NCBI GenBank assembly: GCA_946479035.1 | Contig: CAMLDW010000035.1 | Span: 1 to 22,364, forward strand | Length of the DNA: 22,364 nucleotides | Source: an uncultured Chthonomonadaceae bacterium | GTDB lineage: Bacteria > Armatimonadota > Fimbriimonadia > Fimbriimonadales > Fimbriimonadaceae | Direction: 5' to 3' | Shown here: piece by piece, positions 8,050 to 15,398 of the stretch | How positions within the stretch are numbered: position 1 is the first letter of the stretch | How the letters are laid out: each line of letters opens with the position of its first letter | Program-made: the position numbers and the translations under genes | The notes under the pieces: model-generated | Databases searched by the model: none | Told to the model about the DNA's origin: nothing | Seen by the model: only the letters and a program-made list of their open reading frames with translations

Positions 8050-8062
8050 CAGAATCTGTGGC
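8050..8062 (+). promoter_or_regulatory. Presumed -10 box of the leaderless UPF0047 gene
   Basis: CAGAAT at 8050-8055 precedes ATG 8063 by 7 nt. No Shine-Dalgarno sequence fits in the space, and no -35 hexamer is obvious. Confidence 0.4.
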
Positions 8063-8473
8063 ATGAGGTCGCACACGGATTACCTTTGGTTCGAGACAAG
8101 GAAGCGACAGGAGTTCGTCCGGATCACGGACGAGGTTGCGTCTGCCGTGGAAAAGTCCGGCGTCAAAGAAGGGATGGTGCTAGTGAGCGCGATGCACATC
8201 ACCGCCGCGGTGTACGTCAACGACTGGGAGGACGGGCTGATCGAGGACATCAAGGAGTGGCTGGGCGCGCTCGCGCCGAAAAAGGACTACCGCCACCACC
8301 TCACCGGCGAAGACAACGGCGAGGCGCACTTGAAGAGCCTTCTGATGCACCACCAGGTCGTGCTACCGATCACGTCCGGCCGGCTAGACTTAGGCCCGTG
8401 GCAACAGGTGTTCTACGCGGAGTTCGACGGCCAGCGCCGAAAGAGGGTGGTGGTGAAGGTCATTGGGGAGTGA
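8063..8473 (+). CDS. YjbQ/UPF0047 family protein
   Basis: This 136-residue single-domain protein matches the YjbQ/UPF0047 family, some members of which show weak thiamine-phosphate synthase activity, though the physiological role is unsettled. Family features are [11 protein letters not shown] near residue 43, the HH pair in YRHHL, the [11 protein letters not shown] helix with its conserved His, [22 protein letters not shown], and the basic C-terminal strand RRKRVVVKV. The usual HTSA(A) and NE pattern is varied here to [10 protein letters not shown]. It starts opposite accD, with ATG 8063 chosen from the -10-like CAGAAT 7 nt upstream. The secreted protein gene follows after 40 bp. Confidence 0.88.
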   Translation: MRSHTDYLWFETRKRQEFVRITDEVASAVEKSGVKEGMVLVSAMHITAAVYVNDWEDGLIEDIKEWLGALAPKKDYRHHLTGEDNGEAHLKSLLMHHQVVLPITSGRLDLGPWQQVFYAEFDGQRRKRVVVKVIGE

Positions 8474-8501
8474 TTTCAACCCCACGGCACCGAGGCTCCT
8501 C

Positions 8502-8513
8502 TATAATGTTGGC
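8502..8513 (+). promoter_or_regulatory. Consensus -10 box directly upstream of a start codon
   Basis: A perfect TATAAT (8502-8507) is followed by GTTGGC and then ATG 8514. A 6-nt discriminator puts the transcript start on the A of the ATG, giving a leaderless mRNA. There is no convincing -35 element at 17 bp. Confidence 0.7.
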
Positions 8514-9638
8514 ATGAAGTGCACTGTGGGGACGGCGTTGGCGCTCGCATGTTCGTGCGCCCTTGCGCAGAGCGGGCTGCAGGTCGCTGGGAGGAAGGTC
8601 GAACTAGGGACTCCGACTGCTATTGCGGTCGGAGTGAAGGACGTCTACTGGCAGCCCAAGGGCCAGGCGCTCGTTTACTACGCGTCAGACGCCGACGGCG
8701 CCTTCATAGGCGCCTATGACATGGCGAAGGGGAGAGCCAAGGACGTCGTGCGGCTCCCAGAGGGCACGAACGTGCACTTCGAAGCGTGGCTGGCCTCGCG
8801 GCCCGTGTACCTGGTCGTAACTTCGCGCGACCTTGAGGGGGGCAAGAGGCGTTGGACGGTCACGACGATCGACGCACGTGCTTTGACGGCCAAGGACGTA
8901 TGGACGAACGACTACGACTCGAAGGCAGAGGTCTCGGTCGACGTGGAAGCCTCGCCTTCGCGCGACCACGCGCTCATCACGGTGACGGACCCTGCCGGGC
9001 GGCACCCGATCGTGCTGCTCGACGGCGCGGCTAGCGCTGTTTACTCGCGCGACGTGGCGACGGCGTGGAGCCAGGGCTCGGAGTTCGCGGGCTGGTCGGT
9101 GGACGGGACAGCGTACTTCAGCGCGGACCAAACGACACGGTTGAAGTCTGCGGTCTTGAACGACATAGCGGCGAACAGGGCGTTCGAGCTCAAGTTAAGC
9201 AACGACCAAGGCGGGAGCGTGTCATCGCTTCCGATCGTGGGACTGGTGTTCAAGTTCGTGCTCACGGCACCGAACTCGGGGACGCCGGTCTTCGAGCTGA
9301 TGCCGACGAACGGCGTTCTGCGTCCGGTGCTTTCGCGCGGGCCGTTCGTCGGTGAGGAGACGCTGCCCCACGTCGTGTATCCGAAGCAGGAAAACGCGCT
9401 GGTCACTACGTCAGACAAGAGCGGACAGAGCGGGGCACTGTGGCTCGTGCGGCTGACAGGCGACGAGAACGAGCCGTACAGCAAGGAGGGCTTACTGATC
9501 GCGCCGGAGGCCCAGAACTCTTGGATGTGCGAGGACGGGAACTGGGTGGCCTATGAGACGGCGGGCGCGCTCTTCGTGCGGCGCATCACCTATGGCGGCC
9601 AGCCGTTTTCCCGCGCACTGATCGGGCATTCGCCATAA
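8514..9638 (+). CDS. Secreted protein of unknown function, possible beta-propeller
   Basis: This 374-residue protein starts at ATG 8514 behind a perfect -10 box. The N-terminus is signal-like ([19 protein letters not shown], cleavage plausible after ALA or AQ). The rest is beta-rich, with repeated patterns of short strands ending in Trp or Tyr, such as [36 protein letters not shown] and [23 protein letters not shown]. These recall WD40-like/TolB-type propeller blades of exported proteins. I recognise no catalytic motif and assign no function. The stop TAA (9636-9638) lies inside the -10 box of leuB. Confidence 0.75.
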   Translation: MKCTVGTALALACSCALAQSGLQVAGRKVELGTPTAIAVGVKDVYWQPKGQALVYYASDADGAFIGAYDMAKGRAKDVVRLPEGTNVHFEAWLASRPVYLVVTSRDLEGGKRRWTVTTIDARALTAKDVWTNDYDSKAEVSVDVEASPSRDHALITVTDPAGRHPIVLLDGAASAVYSRDVATAWSQGSEFAGWSVDGTAYFSADQTTRLKSAVLNDIAANRAFELKLSNDQGGSVSSLPIVGLVFKFVLTAPNSGTPVFELMPTNGVLRPVLSRGPFVGEETLPHVVYPKQENALVTTSDKSGQSGALWLVRLTGDENEPYSKEGLLIAPEAQNSWMCEDGNWVAYETAGALFVRRITYGGQPFSRALIGHSP

Positions 9639-9645
9639 TCGGCCC
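9634..9645 (+). promoter_or_regulatory. Presumed leaderless promoter of leuB
   Basis: CATAAT at 9634-9639 is followed by CGGCCC and then ATG 9646, the same 6-nt geometry as at 8502. The hexamer contains the TAA stop of the preceding gene. Confidence 0.55.
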
Positions 9646-10695
9646 ATGCCGAAGACGATCGCGGTGCTGCCGGGCGACGGCATCGGCCCAGAAGTCACCG
9701 CCGAGGCGGTCAAGGTGCTGCAGGCGAGCGGCGCGGACCTCGAGTTCCACCACGCGCTGATCGGCGGCGCGGCGTACGACGCAACGGGCGACCCGCTTCC
9801 CTCTTCGACGCTGCAGCTCTGTCGAGATGCGGACGCGGCGCTGATGGGCGCGGTCGGTGGGCCGAAATGGGACTCGGTACAGCCGCTCGCAAAGAGGCCG
9901 GAGATCGGCGGGCTCCTGCGCCTGCGCGGAGAACTGGAGCTCTTTGCGAACATCCGGCCCGCCAAGACGCTCAAGCCACTGTTGCACGCATCGCCCTTGC
10001 GAGAGGGTCGCGGCGCGATGGACCTGGTGGTCGTGCGCGAGCTGACAGGCGGGATCTACTTTGGAAAGCCGCGGGAGCGGCAGGGCGACACGGCCCTGGA
10101 CACGTGCGTCTACACGCGCGCCGAGGTCGAGCGGATAACGAGGGTGGCGATCGACGTCGCACGGTCGCGCCGCAAGCAGATCACGAGCGTCGACAAGGCG
10201 AACGTCCTGGAGACATCTCGGCTCTGGAGGGAGGTTGTGGACAAGTTTGCCCTACAGAACCAGGACATATCGTTCAGCCACATGCTTGTGGACAATTGCG
10301 CGATGCAGCTAGTGCGCGATCCGGGCCAGTTTGACGTCATCCTAACGGAGAACATGTTCGGCGACATTCTCTCAGACGAGGCCTCGATGATCACCGGCTC
10401 GCTCGGGCTCTTGCCGTCCGCCTCTCTGGGCTCGACGAAGTTCGGTCTTTACGAGCCGATCCACGGGAGCGCGCCCGACATAGCCGGGCAGGACCGGGCG
10501 AACCCGCTCGCGACGATCTTGAGCGCGGCGATGATGCTGCGCTATTCGCTCGGGGACGGCGCGACCGCCGATCGCATCGAGCGCGCGGTCGAGGTGTCGC
10601 TCGAAGACGGGTACCGGACGGCGGACATCGCCGAAGAGGGCTGTAGGCTGGTCGGGACGCGCGAGATGGGCGGCGCGGTGGCGGAGCGGCTATGA
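9646..10695 (+). CDS. leuB: 3-isopropylmalate dehydrogenase
   Basis: This 349-residue LeuB oxidises and decarboxylates 3-isopropylmalate to 2-oxoisocaproate in leucine biosynthesis. It shows the N-terminal [10 protein letters not shown], the substrate-specificity stretch [34 protein letters not shown], the Lys in [21 protein letters not shown], and [14 protein letters not shown]. The Asp-Ile in SAPDIAG marks NAD preference. The residues around [11 protein letters not shown] follow the isopropylmalate rather than the isocitrate pattern, which separates it from the paralogue at 21017-22030. leuA, leuC and leuD are not in the window. The K+ channel gene overlaps its stop by 4 nt (ATGA). Confidence 0.96.
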   Translation: MPKTIAVLPGDGIGPEVTAEAVKVLQASGADLEFHHALIGGAAYDATGDPLPSSTLQLCRDADAALMGAVGGPKWDSVQPLAKRPEIGGLLRLRGELELFANIRPAKTLKPLLHASPLREGRGAMDLVVVRELTGGIYFGKPRERQGDTALDTCVYTRAEVERITRVAIDVARSRRKQITSVDKANVLETSRLWREVVDKFALQNQDISFSHMLVDNCAMQLVRDPGQFDVILTENMFGDILSDEASMITGSLGLLPSASLGSTKFGLYEPIHGSAPDIAGQDRANPLATILSAAMMLRYSLGDGATADRIERAVEVSLEDGYRTADIAEEGCRLVGTREMGGAVAERL

Positions 10696-11792
10696 GCGTT
10701 TTGCTGGCTTTGATCGGCTTCGCCGTCGTGCTCCTTGTCCTTTGGGACGCGTTCGAGACGATCGTAGTCCCAAAGACTGTCGAGCGCCGGTTCCGTGTCT
10801 CGTCACTCCATTACCGCATGGTGTGGCGGCTTTGGCACCTCGTGGTTGGGCGTTCGCGCGGCGTGGGGCTGCGCCAAGCCGCGCTCATGTCGTTCGGGCC
10901 GCTCTCGTTGATCTTTTTGTTCGTGGCGTGGGCTACCGTGCTGGTGTTTGGATTTGCGTTAGTGCACATGGGCGTAGGAGACCTGGGCGCTCTGGGGAGC
11001 TTCGCACACTATATGTACTACAGCGGCGTGACGTTCTTCACGCTCGGCTATGGCGACATGGTCGCGGTCTCTGAGCTCGGTCGCTTTATCGCCGTTGCGG
11101 AAGCGGGCACCGGGTTCGGTTTCTTGGCGATCGTGATCAGCTATATCCCGATCCTGTACCAGGCGTTTTCCCGGCGAGAGCGGTTCATCGTGATGATGGA
11201 CGCGCGCATGGGGTCGGTGCCGTCGGCGGGCGAGGCAATTAAGCGGTTCGGCGGCGACGGCGCGGCGCGGTCGCTGCGCGAGTTCCTGCACGACGCGGAA
11301 AAGTGGTCTGCCGAACAGCTCGAGAACTACCTGAGCTATCCGATCCTCGCGTACTACCGGTCGCAGCACGAGACGCAGTCGTGGTTAGCGGCTACGACGG
11401 CGGTATTGGACACGTGCGCGGTAGTACTCGCAGGCGTGGACGACGAAGAGGCTTGGGAGCGCGAGCTGATGTTCCAGGCGAAGTCGACGTTTGCGATGGC
11501 GCGGCACGTGATCGTGGACCTCGCGTATGTCCTGGGCGACCCTCCGGCGGAGGAAGCGCCCGGCCGGCTCACCGCAAACGACGTCGTCGCGCTGAGGCAC
11601 GGCGTGGACGCGGCGTTCGGGTCGGTCCGCACCGACTTCGAGGCGCGGCTGCGCGAGTTTACGGAGATGTACGAGCCTTACCTGGTCGGGTTGGCGCGAG
11701 ACCTGCGCTTCGTGCTGCCTGCGTGGACGGCAGAGGGCGGCGCGCTGGACAACTGGCAGCAGACGGCCTGGAACGACACGTCGCACTTCTAG
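10692..11792 (+). CDS. K+ channel-like membrane protein with long cytoplasmic domain
   Basis: This 366-residue protein has one N-terminal helix (about 1-26, ending in [10 protein letters not shown]), then a pore module: a helix at about 72-92, a pore loop with the potassium selectivity filter TLGYGD at 117-122, and a helix at about 135-156. The remaining 200 residues are soluble, mainly helical and acidic, with no recognisable RCK nucleotide-binding motif (no GxGxxG). The WDAFETIV start and this tail match a family of bacterial Ion_trans_2-type channels of unknown gating. The ATG overlaps the leuB TGA by 4 nt, so translation is probably coupled to leuB although no metabolic link is evident. 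Ion selectivity is inferred from the filter only. Confidence 0.88.
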   Translation: MSVLLALIGFAVVLLVLWDAFETIVVPKTVERRFRVSSLHYRMVWRLWHLVVGRSRGVGLRQAALMSFGPLSLIFLFVAWATVLVFGFALVHMGVGDLGALGSFAHYMYYSGVTFFTLGYGDMVAVSELGRFIAVAEAGTGFGFLAIVISYIPILYQAFSRRERFIVMMDARMGSVPSAGEAIKRFGGDGAARSLREFLHDAEKWSAEQLENYLSYPILAYYRSQHETQSWLAATTAVLDTCAVVLAGVDDEEAWERELMFQAKSTFAMARHVIVDLAYVLGDPPAEEAPGRLTANDVVALRHGVDAAFGSVRTDFEARLREFTEMYEPYLVGLARDLRFVLPAWTAEGGALDNWQQTAWNDTSHF

Positions 11793-11802
11793 CCCGGTCT
11801 GG

Positions 11803-11815
11803 CACAATGGGTCCA
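11803..11815 (+). promoter_or_regulatory. Possible -10 box for a leaderless trmFO transcript
   Basis: CACAAT at 11803-11808 lies 7 nt before GTG 11816, the geometry seen at four other starts in this window. If real, ATG 11807 overlaps the -10 box and could not be the start from this promoter. Confidence 0.35.
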
Positions 11816-13222
11816 GTGGTCACGGTCGTCGGAGGCGGGTTCGCGGGCGTAGAGGCGGCGTGGGCGTGCGCCCAGCGCGGCGTGCGCGCGCGGCTCTACG
11901 AGATGCGGCCGACCAAGACCACGCCGGCGCACAAGACCGGGCTGCTGAGCGAGCTGGTGTGCTCGAACAGCTTCAAATCGCAAGAGCCGGACTCGCCCGC
12001 AGGGCAGCTCAAGGCGGAGATGAAGGCGCTGGGGTCGCTGGTGGTCCCGTGCGGCGAGGCCAACTCGGTGCCCGGCGGCGCGGCGCTCGCGGTGAACCGC
12101 GACCTCTACGCTGCGGCGGTGACGAAGGCGGTCGAGGGGCACCCTTTGATCGAGGTGGTGAGGGAGGAGTTCACGCCTGAGATGGCGGAGAAGGCATTGG
12201 CGGATTCCCCCTCCCCGACCTTCCCCCGCAAGGCGGGGGAAGGAAGAACCGCCTTGATCATCGCGACGGGGCCGCTGACGAGCGAGGCGCTCGCCGAGTG
12301 GCTTGCGCAAAGGGCCGGGAGAGAGAGCCTGTACTTCTATGACGCGGTCAGCCCGACTGTGGAGGCGGGCTCGATCGACTTCGGTGTCGTGTTTGCGAAG
12401 AGCCGGTATGAGAAGGGCGAGGGGGACGACTACCTAAACTGCCCGTTCGACAGGGAGCAATACGAAGCGTTTGTGCAGGCGCTAGTCGCCGCCGAGCGCG
12501 CGCCGCTGCACGACTTTGAAGAACCAAAGTACTTTGCGGGATGTACGCCGATCGAAGAGATCGCCGCCAAGGGAGCCGACTCGCTTCGCTATGGGAACTT
12601 CAAGCCGGTCGGCCTCACCGACCCGCGCACAGGGCGCTGGCCATACGCGGTGGTGCAGCTCAGGCCGGAAAACCGCGAAAAGACGCTTTATTCGCTGGTC
12701 GCTTGCCAGAACCGGCTCAAGTGGGGGGTGCAAAGGCAGGTTCTGCAGATGATCCCTGGGCTAGAGAGCGCGGAGTTCGTTCGGCTAGGCGTGATCCATC
12801 GGAACACCTACATCGAATCTCCCAAGTTGCTGACGCCGTGGCTGGAGTTCCGCGAGCACCCTGGGCTGTTCGTGGCCGGCCAGCTCACGGGCGTCGAGGG
12901 GTACGTCGAGAGCGCGGCGATGGGGATCTACGCCGGGATCACCGCCGCCCGCCGCGAACAGGGCTTGGAACCGCTCGCCCCACCCAGGGCGTGCGCGTAC
13001 GGATCGCTCGCGAGCCACTTGCAGGACGGGACGCCGCGCGAGTTCGCGCCCATGAACATCAACTGGGGGCTCTTCCCTGACCCCGAAGGAGCGCCGCGCA
13101 AGAAGGACGACCGGCGACAGAAGAAGCTGGACGCGGCAAGGGCCGCGTTTGCAGAGTGGGTGAGAGAGTCTGAGCGGGGCGGCTCGCTAGGACGCACGCC
13201 CTCCCAGGGTGCGGCGCTCTAG
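11807..13222 (+). CDS. trmFO: Methylenetetrahydrofolate-tRNA-(uracil-5-)-methyltransferase
   Basis: TrmFO makes 5-methyluridine at position 54 of the T-loop of tRNA, using methylenetetrahydrofolate as the carbon donor and FAD/NADPH as reductant. From ATG 11807 the protein has 471 residues; GTG 11816 is an equally possible start. Visible are the FAD-binding VVGGGFAGVEAAW, YEMRPTKTTPAHKT, the Cys in ELVCSNSF (C52), the second functional Cys in YFAGCTPIEE, and the C-terminal GQLTGVEGYVESAAMG with MNINWGLFP. It is longer than the usual 435-445 residues. Part of the excess is a Pro/Gly/Arg-rich insert at residues about 132-147, encoded by a palindromic DNA repeat, just before the conserved IIATGPLTS. 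Its TAG stop shares CTAG with the convergent gene. Confidence 0.95.
   Translation: MGPVVTVVGGGFAGVEAAWACAQRGVRARLYEMRPTKTTPAHKTGLLSELVCSNSFKSQEPDSPAGQLKAEMKALGSLVVPCGEANSVPGGAALAVNRDLYAAAVTKAVEGHPLIEVVREEFTPEMAEKALADSPSPTFPRKAGEGRTALIIATGPLTSEALAEWLAQRAGRESLYFYDAVSPTVEAGSIDFGVVFAKSRYEKGEGDDYLNCPFDREQYEAFVQALVAAERAPLHDFEEPKYFAGCTPIEEIAAKGADSLRYGNFKPVGLTDPRTGRWPYAVVQLRPENREKTLYSLVACQNRLKWGVQRQVLQMIPGLESAEFVRLGVIHRNTYIESPKLLTPWLEFREHPGLFVAGQLTGVEGYVESAAMGIYAGITAARREQGLEPLAPPRACAYGSLASHLQDGTPREFAPMNINWGLFPDPEGAPRKKDDRRQKKLDAARAAFAEWVRESERGGSLGRTPSQGAAL
12204..12246. repeat. C-rich palindromic repeat, copy 3, inside trmFO
   Basis: CCTTCCCCCGC (12219-12229) pairs perfectly with GCGGGGGAAGG (12233-12243) around the loop AAG, an 11-bp stem. 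It is preceded by CCCCCTCCCC. It is read in frame as PSPTFPRKAGEG and matches copies 1 and 2 in its C-run/G-run layout. In-frame REP-type insertions with similar translations are known from other bacterial genomes. Confidence 0.65.
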
Positions 13223-13422
13223 GCGGCCTCGTCGTCGGTGTGGACGTCCTTGGCGGGCTCGGCGCTGGAATAGTCCCAGTTGTCGCAGTCGAGCCGACGA
13301 CAGTGCACCATGCGCTGGACGCTCCCGTCCGCCATCTCGACGTCGGCCGTTTGCGCGAACCGACACTCGAGGCAGAGGTCAGGCTCGATCAAACGTACGA
13401 CCTTGAGGTTCTTGCGTGCCAT
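13219..13422 (-). CDS. Small four-cysteine (putative zinc-binding) protein
   Basis: This 67-residue protein starts at ATG 13422 with MARKNLKVVRL. It has C17 and C20 (CLEC), then C41 and C46 in HCRRLDCDNWDY, which looks like a four-cysteine zinc ribbon of about 30 residues, followed by an acidic, unstructured tail. The frame is open upstream to 13617, but that part is Arg/Pro/Ser-rich and overlaps aat, so I reject it. TTGCCA and TACAGC separated by 17 bp lie upstream on the minus strand and could be a weak promoter. No family is recognised; a nucleic-acid or protein contact role would be a guess. The stop lies in the CTAG shared with trmFO. Confidence 0.65.
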   Translation of the reverse strand: MARKNLKVVRLIEPDLCLECRFAQTADVEMADGSVQRMVHCRRLDCDNWDYSSAEPAKDVHTDDEAA

Positions 13423-13507
13423 CCAAACACCCGTCCTTGGGCTGTACTCGGAATTGTCGGGGCTGGCAAAAATGGGCGTCCGAGAACAATTGCTGGGTTT
13501 GGCAGGC

Positions 13508-14119
13508 TCAACCGCGCGCGAGGCTCGGCGGGCCCGGAAGCGACCATTCGGTCGTCTCGGTGAGGGCACGTTTGAGCAGGGCAATGTACTCATCGTGCGG
13601 GACTTGATAGGCACCAAGCGAGGCCAGGTGGGGGTTCATGATCTGGGCGTCGAAGAGGGTGAAGCCAAGCGCGCGGCACTTTTCCACAAGCGCCCAGAGG
13701 GCCACCTTGCTCGCGTCGGTGGCGCTGTGGAACATGGATTCGGCGCAAAAGCAGGAGCCAATCGCCACGCCGTAGACCCCGCCGACGAGGCCCTGATCGG
13801 TCCAGCACTCTACGCAGTGCGCCCAGCCTTGGCTGTGGAGCTGAGTGTAGACGCGAACGAAGTCCTCGCTGATCCAGTTCTCGCCCGGGCGCATGCACGA
13901 GCGCATGACCTTTTCGAAGCTGGTGTCGAACCGGACCTCGAGCCTCTGCTGCCGGATCTTCTTTTTCAGCGAGTGCGAGACGCGGACGCCTGCAAGGGGC
14001 AGCAGGGCGCGCTCGTGAGGGCAGAGCCACTCGACCTCGTTGGCGTAGACCGTCATCGGGAAGTAGCCCTGGCTGTATCCGGCCCAGATCATCTCCGGCG
14101 TGAGGTCTGCGCCCGTCAT
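13508..14119 (-). CDS. aat: Leucyl/phenylalanyl-tRNA-protein transferase
   Basis: This 203-residue Aat enzyme transfers Leu or Phe from tRNA to proteins with an N-terminal Arg or Lys, marking them for ClpS/ClpAP under the N-degron rule. The whole family pattern is present: YSQGYFPM, WLCPHERALLPL, the WISEDFVRVYTQLHSQGWAHCVECW block, LVGGVYGVAIG, the active-site stretch AESMFHSATDASKVAL, and FDAQIMNPHLASLGA. Length is near the usual 200-235. A TTAAAT about 22 bp upstream on the minus strand is a possible -10. The small four-cysteine gene lies 85 bp downstream on the same strand. clpS and clpA are not in the window. Confidence 0.95.
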   Translation of the reverse strand: MTGADLTPEMIWAGYSQGYFPMTVYANEVEWLCPHERALLPLAGVRVSHSLKKKIRQQRLEVRFDTSFEKVMRSCMRPGENWISEDFVRVYTQLHSQGWAHCVECWTDQGLVGGVYGVAIGSCFCAESMFHSATDASKVALWALVEKCRALGFTLFDAQIMNPHLASLGAYQVPHDEYIALLKRALTETTEWSLPGPPSLARG

Positions 14120-14197
14120 CGACGTTCCGTTCGCACGACCGATTTAAGCAGAATCGTGAAACTCTCGGGCGGCCGCGCGGATACTCTTACTTCAGAG

Positions 14198-14614
14198 ATG
14201 GATCTCAAAGACGCGCTCCGATACCAGCTCGAGTCCTCGGCCCACCAGATCGACAAGGTACTCGAGGGGCTGCCTGAGGACAAGTGGGAGGCCAAGATGC
14301 GAGGGGACTGCATGAGCCCGAGCGAGGCCGTCGCGCACCTGACCGAGTGCTACATCGCGGCGCAAAAGGACCTCGCCGGCGTGCAGCACGAGTGGGGCTC
14401 GTACCTCCCGAGCGGCGACACGCCCGAGGCGCTCGTCGCCGAGATGCGTGAGGAGCGCAAGAAGGCGTGGGACGCGATGGTCTCGAGGGGCGACGAAGAG
14501 TCCGTCAAGGCGGCGACGCAGTACGTGATCCTGCACGACGCGTACCACGTCGGACAGCTCGCCATGCTGCGGCTCGGGCTCGACCGCGACTGGGACCCTT
14601 ACAGCATCTACTAG
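14198..14614 (+). CDS. DinB-like four-helix-bundle protein
   Basis: This 138-residue protein matches the DinB/YfiT-like superfamily, whose members are metal-dependent thiol transferases or stress-induced proteins of unknown role. The expected metal-binding His triad is present: H47 in AVAHLTE, H113 and H117 in ILHDAYHVGQL, within a protein predicted to be almost all helical. ATG 14198 is chosen because the product then begins at helix one; the frame is open far upstream but antisense to aat. TACTCT at 14182-14187, 10 bp upstream, is a weak -10 candidate, so the leader would be very short. The TAG stop shares CTAG with the convergent membrane protein gene. Substrate unknown. Confidence 0.85.
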   Translation: MDLKDALRYQLESSAHQIDKVLEGLPEDKWEAKMRGDCMSPSEAVAHLTECYIAAQKDLAGVQHEWGSYLPSGDTPEALVAEMREERKKAWDAMVSRGDEESVKAATQYVILHDAYHVGQLAMLRLGLDRDWDPYSIY

Positions 14615-15222
14615 AAGTCTTCCGGCCTCGCCCTCCAAAAGGCCCCTGCGAGCGAGTGCCAAGCGCAGAAGAGCCAGAGCGCGGAGAGCAGGCTGAAGTA
14701 GGGCCAGGTCTCGCCCCTGAAAGTGCCCGGCAGGAAGAGCGCGCCGAAGCCCGACATCAAGAAGAGCGTCGCCCAAGGCCCGTTCACAGCGCCGAGGTTG
14801 CGCATGAAGCGCTCGATGCCGATCGGCTCGTCTTTAGGCAGTTTGGAGAGCAGGCGTCCGAACTCGCGCGCGAGAGGGTGCAGCGCAAGGAGCGCGGTGC
14901 CGACCAAGAACAGCGCGAGTAGCGTGATCGCGGCAACCGCCAGCTCGCTGAAGTGGTGCCGCACCCAGCGCCCAAGGAGGGAAAACGGATAGAAGGAGGC
15001 GGAGTTGAGGGAGGCGGCGCACAGCCATGTCAGCGGCGCGCTGAAGAGCGCGACGGTCAGCCGCTTCCACTGCGATAGCTTCCCTACTACGCCGAGCAGC
15101 CACTCCCGGTCGTACGAGCTGACCACTCGCCCGAAGATGTCGGGCCCATACCCCACATAGACCCAGTCGCCGCTCGAGTTGCGGCGGAAGAACTGCTCGA
15201 ACCTCGCCGTGTCTATGGGCAT
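14611..15222 (-). CDS. Integral membrane protein, unknown function
   Basis: This 203-residue protein has four clear hydrophobic segments at about 56-77, 93-117, 149-168 and 177-197. The N-terminal 50 residues are soluble (FEQFFRRNSSGDWVYVGYGPDIFG), and a polar loop rich in Lys/Asp/Arg (LLSKLPKDEPIGIERFMRNL) lies between helices two and three. No channel, transporter or enzyme motif is recognised. It is a single transcription unit, convergent with the DinB-like gene through a shared CTAG and divergent from the rpsB operon. The ATG at 15222 gives the complete soluble N-terminus. Confidence 0.75.
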   Translation of the reverse strand: MPIDTARFEQFFRRNSSGDWVYVGYGPDIFGRVVSSYDREWLLGVVGKLSQWKRLTVALFSAPLTWLCAASLNSASFYPFSLLGRWVRHHFSELAVAAITLLALFLVGTALLALHPLAREFGRLLSKLPKDEPIGIERFMRNLGAVNGPWATLFLMSGFGALFLPGTFRGETWPYFSLLSALWLFCAWHSLAGAFWRARPEDF

Positions 15223-15270
15223 CCCGACCTGAGCATCTTGGCACAGCCCGGGATGGCTCAGAGCCGGCGG

Positions 15271-15276
15271 TATAAT
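15271..15276 (+). promoter_or_regulatory. -10 box of the rpsB operon promoter
   Basis: A perfect TATAAT lies 122 bp before the rpsB ATG. The hexamer 17 bp upstream (CCGGGA) is not a -35 match. The predicted transcript begins near 15283 and carries a leader of about 115 nt. Confidence 0.6.
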
Positions 15277-15311
15277 CCCTTTCCGCGCGGCGAAAGCGGC
15301 GCAAATTCACA

Positions 15312-15373
15312 CGGCCCGGCCCGCCACTGGGTTCCCGACAAGTCGGGATTGGCGGCGATGAGGCTCAGGGCCG
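15312..15373 (+). promoter_or_regulatory. Structured rpsB leader RNA, possible autoregulatory element
   Basis: Three nested pairings stack: CGGCCC (15312-15317) with GGGCCG (15368-15373), CCGCCA (15321-15326) with TGGCGG (15350-15355), and TCCCGA (15333-15338) with TCGGGA (15343-15348) closing a CAAG loop. An asymmetric internal loop (CTGGGT against T) lies between the upper two. A GGAGG directly follows the outer stem and AGGAA lies closer to the ATG. Feedback by S2 on the rpsB leader is known in other bacteria; here it is inferred from structure only. Confidence 0.45.
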
Positions 15374-15398
15374 GAGGAACAACCCAGGAAATAAGAAC

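Noticed and set aside
13191..13211. Small stem (CCCT/AGGG) at the end of trmFO as a terminator
   Set aside because: It is short, bulged, inside the coding sequence and has no T-run.
13423..13617. Upstream extension of the four-cysteine gene
   Set aside because: It overlaps the aat 3' end in another frame and is Arg/Pro/Ser-rich with no motif.
13280..14197. Long open frame upstream of the DinB-like gene
   Set aside because: It is antisense to aat, has low-complexity composition, and the DinB fold begins at 14198.
15238..15257. A TGGCAC element resembling half of a sigma-54 promoter
   Set aside because: The downstream half (GGGAT instead of a TTGC-type element) does not fit, and a perfect TATAAT lies nearby.
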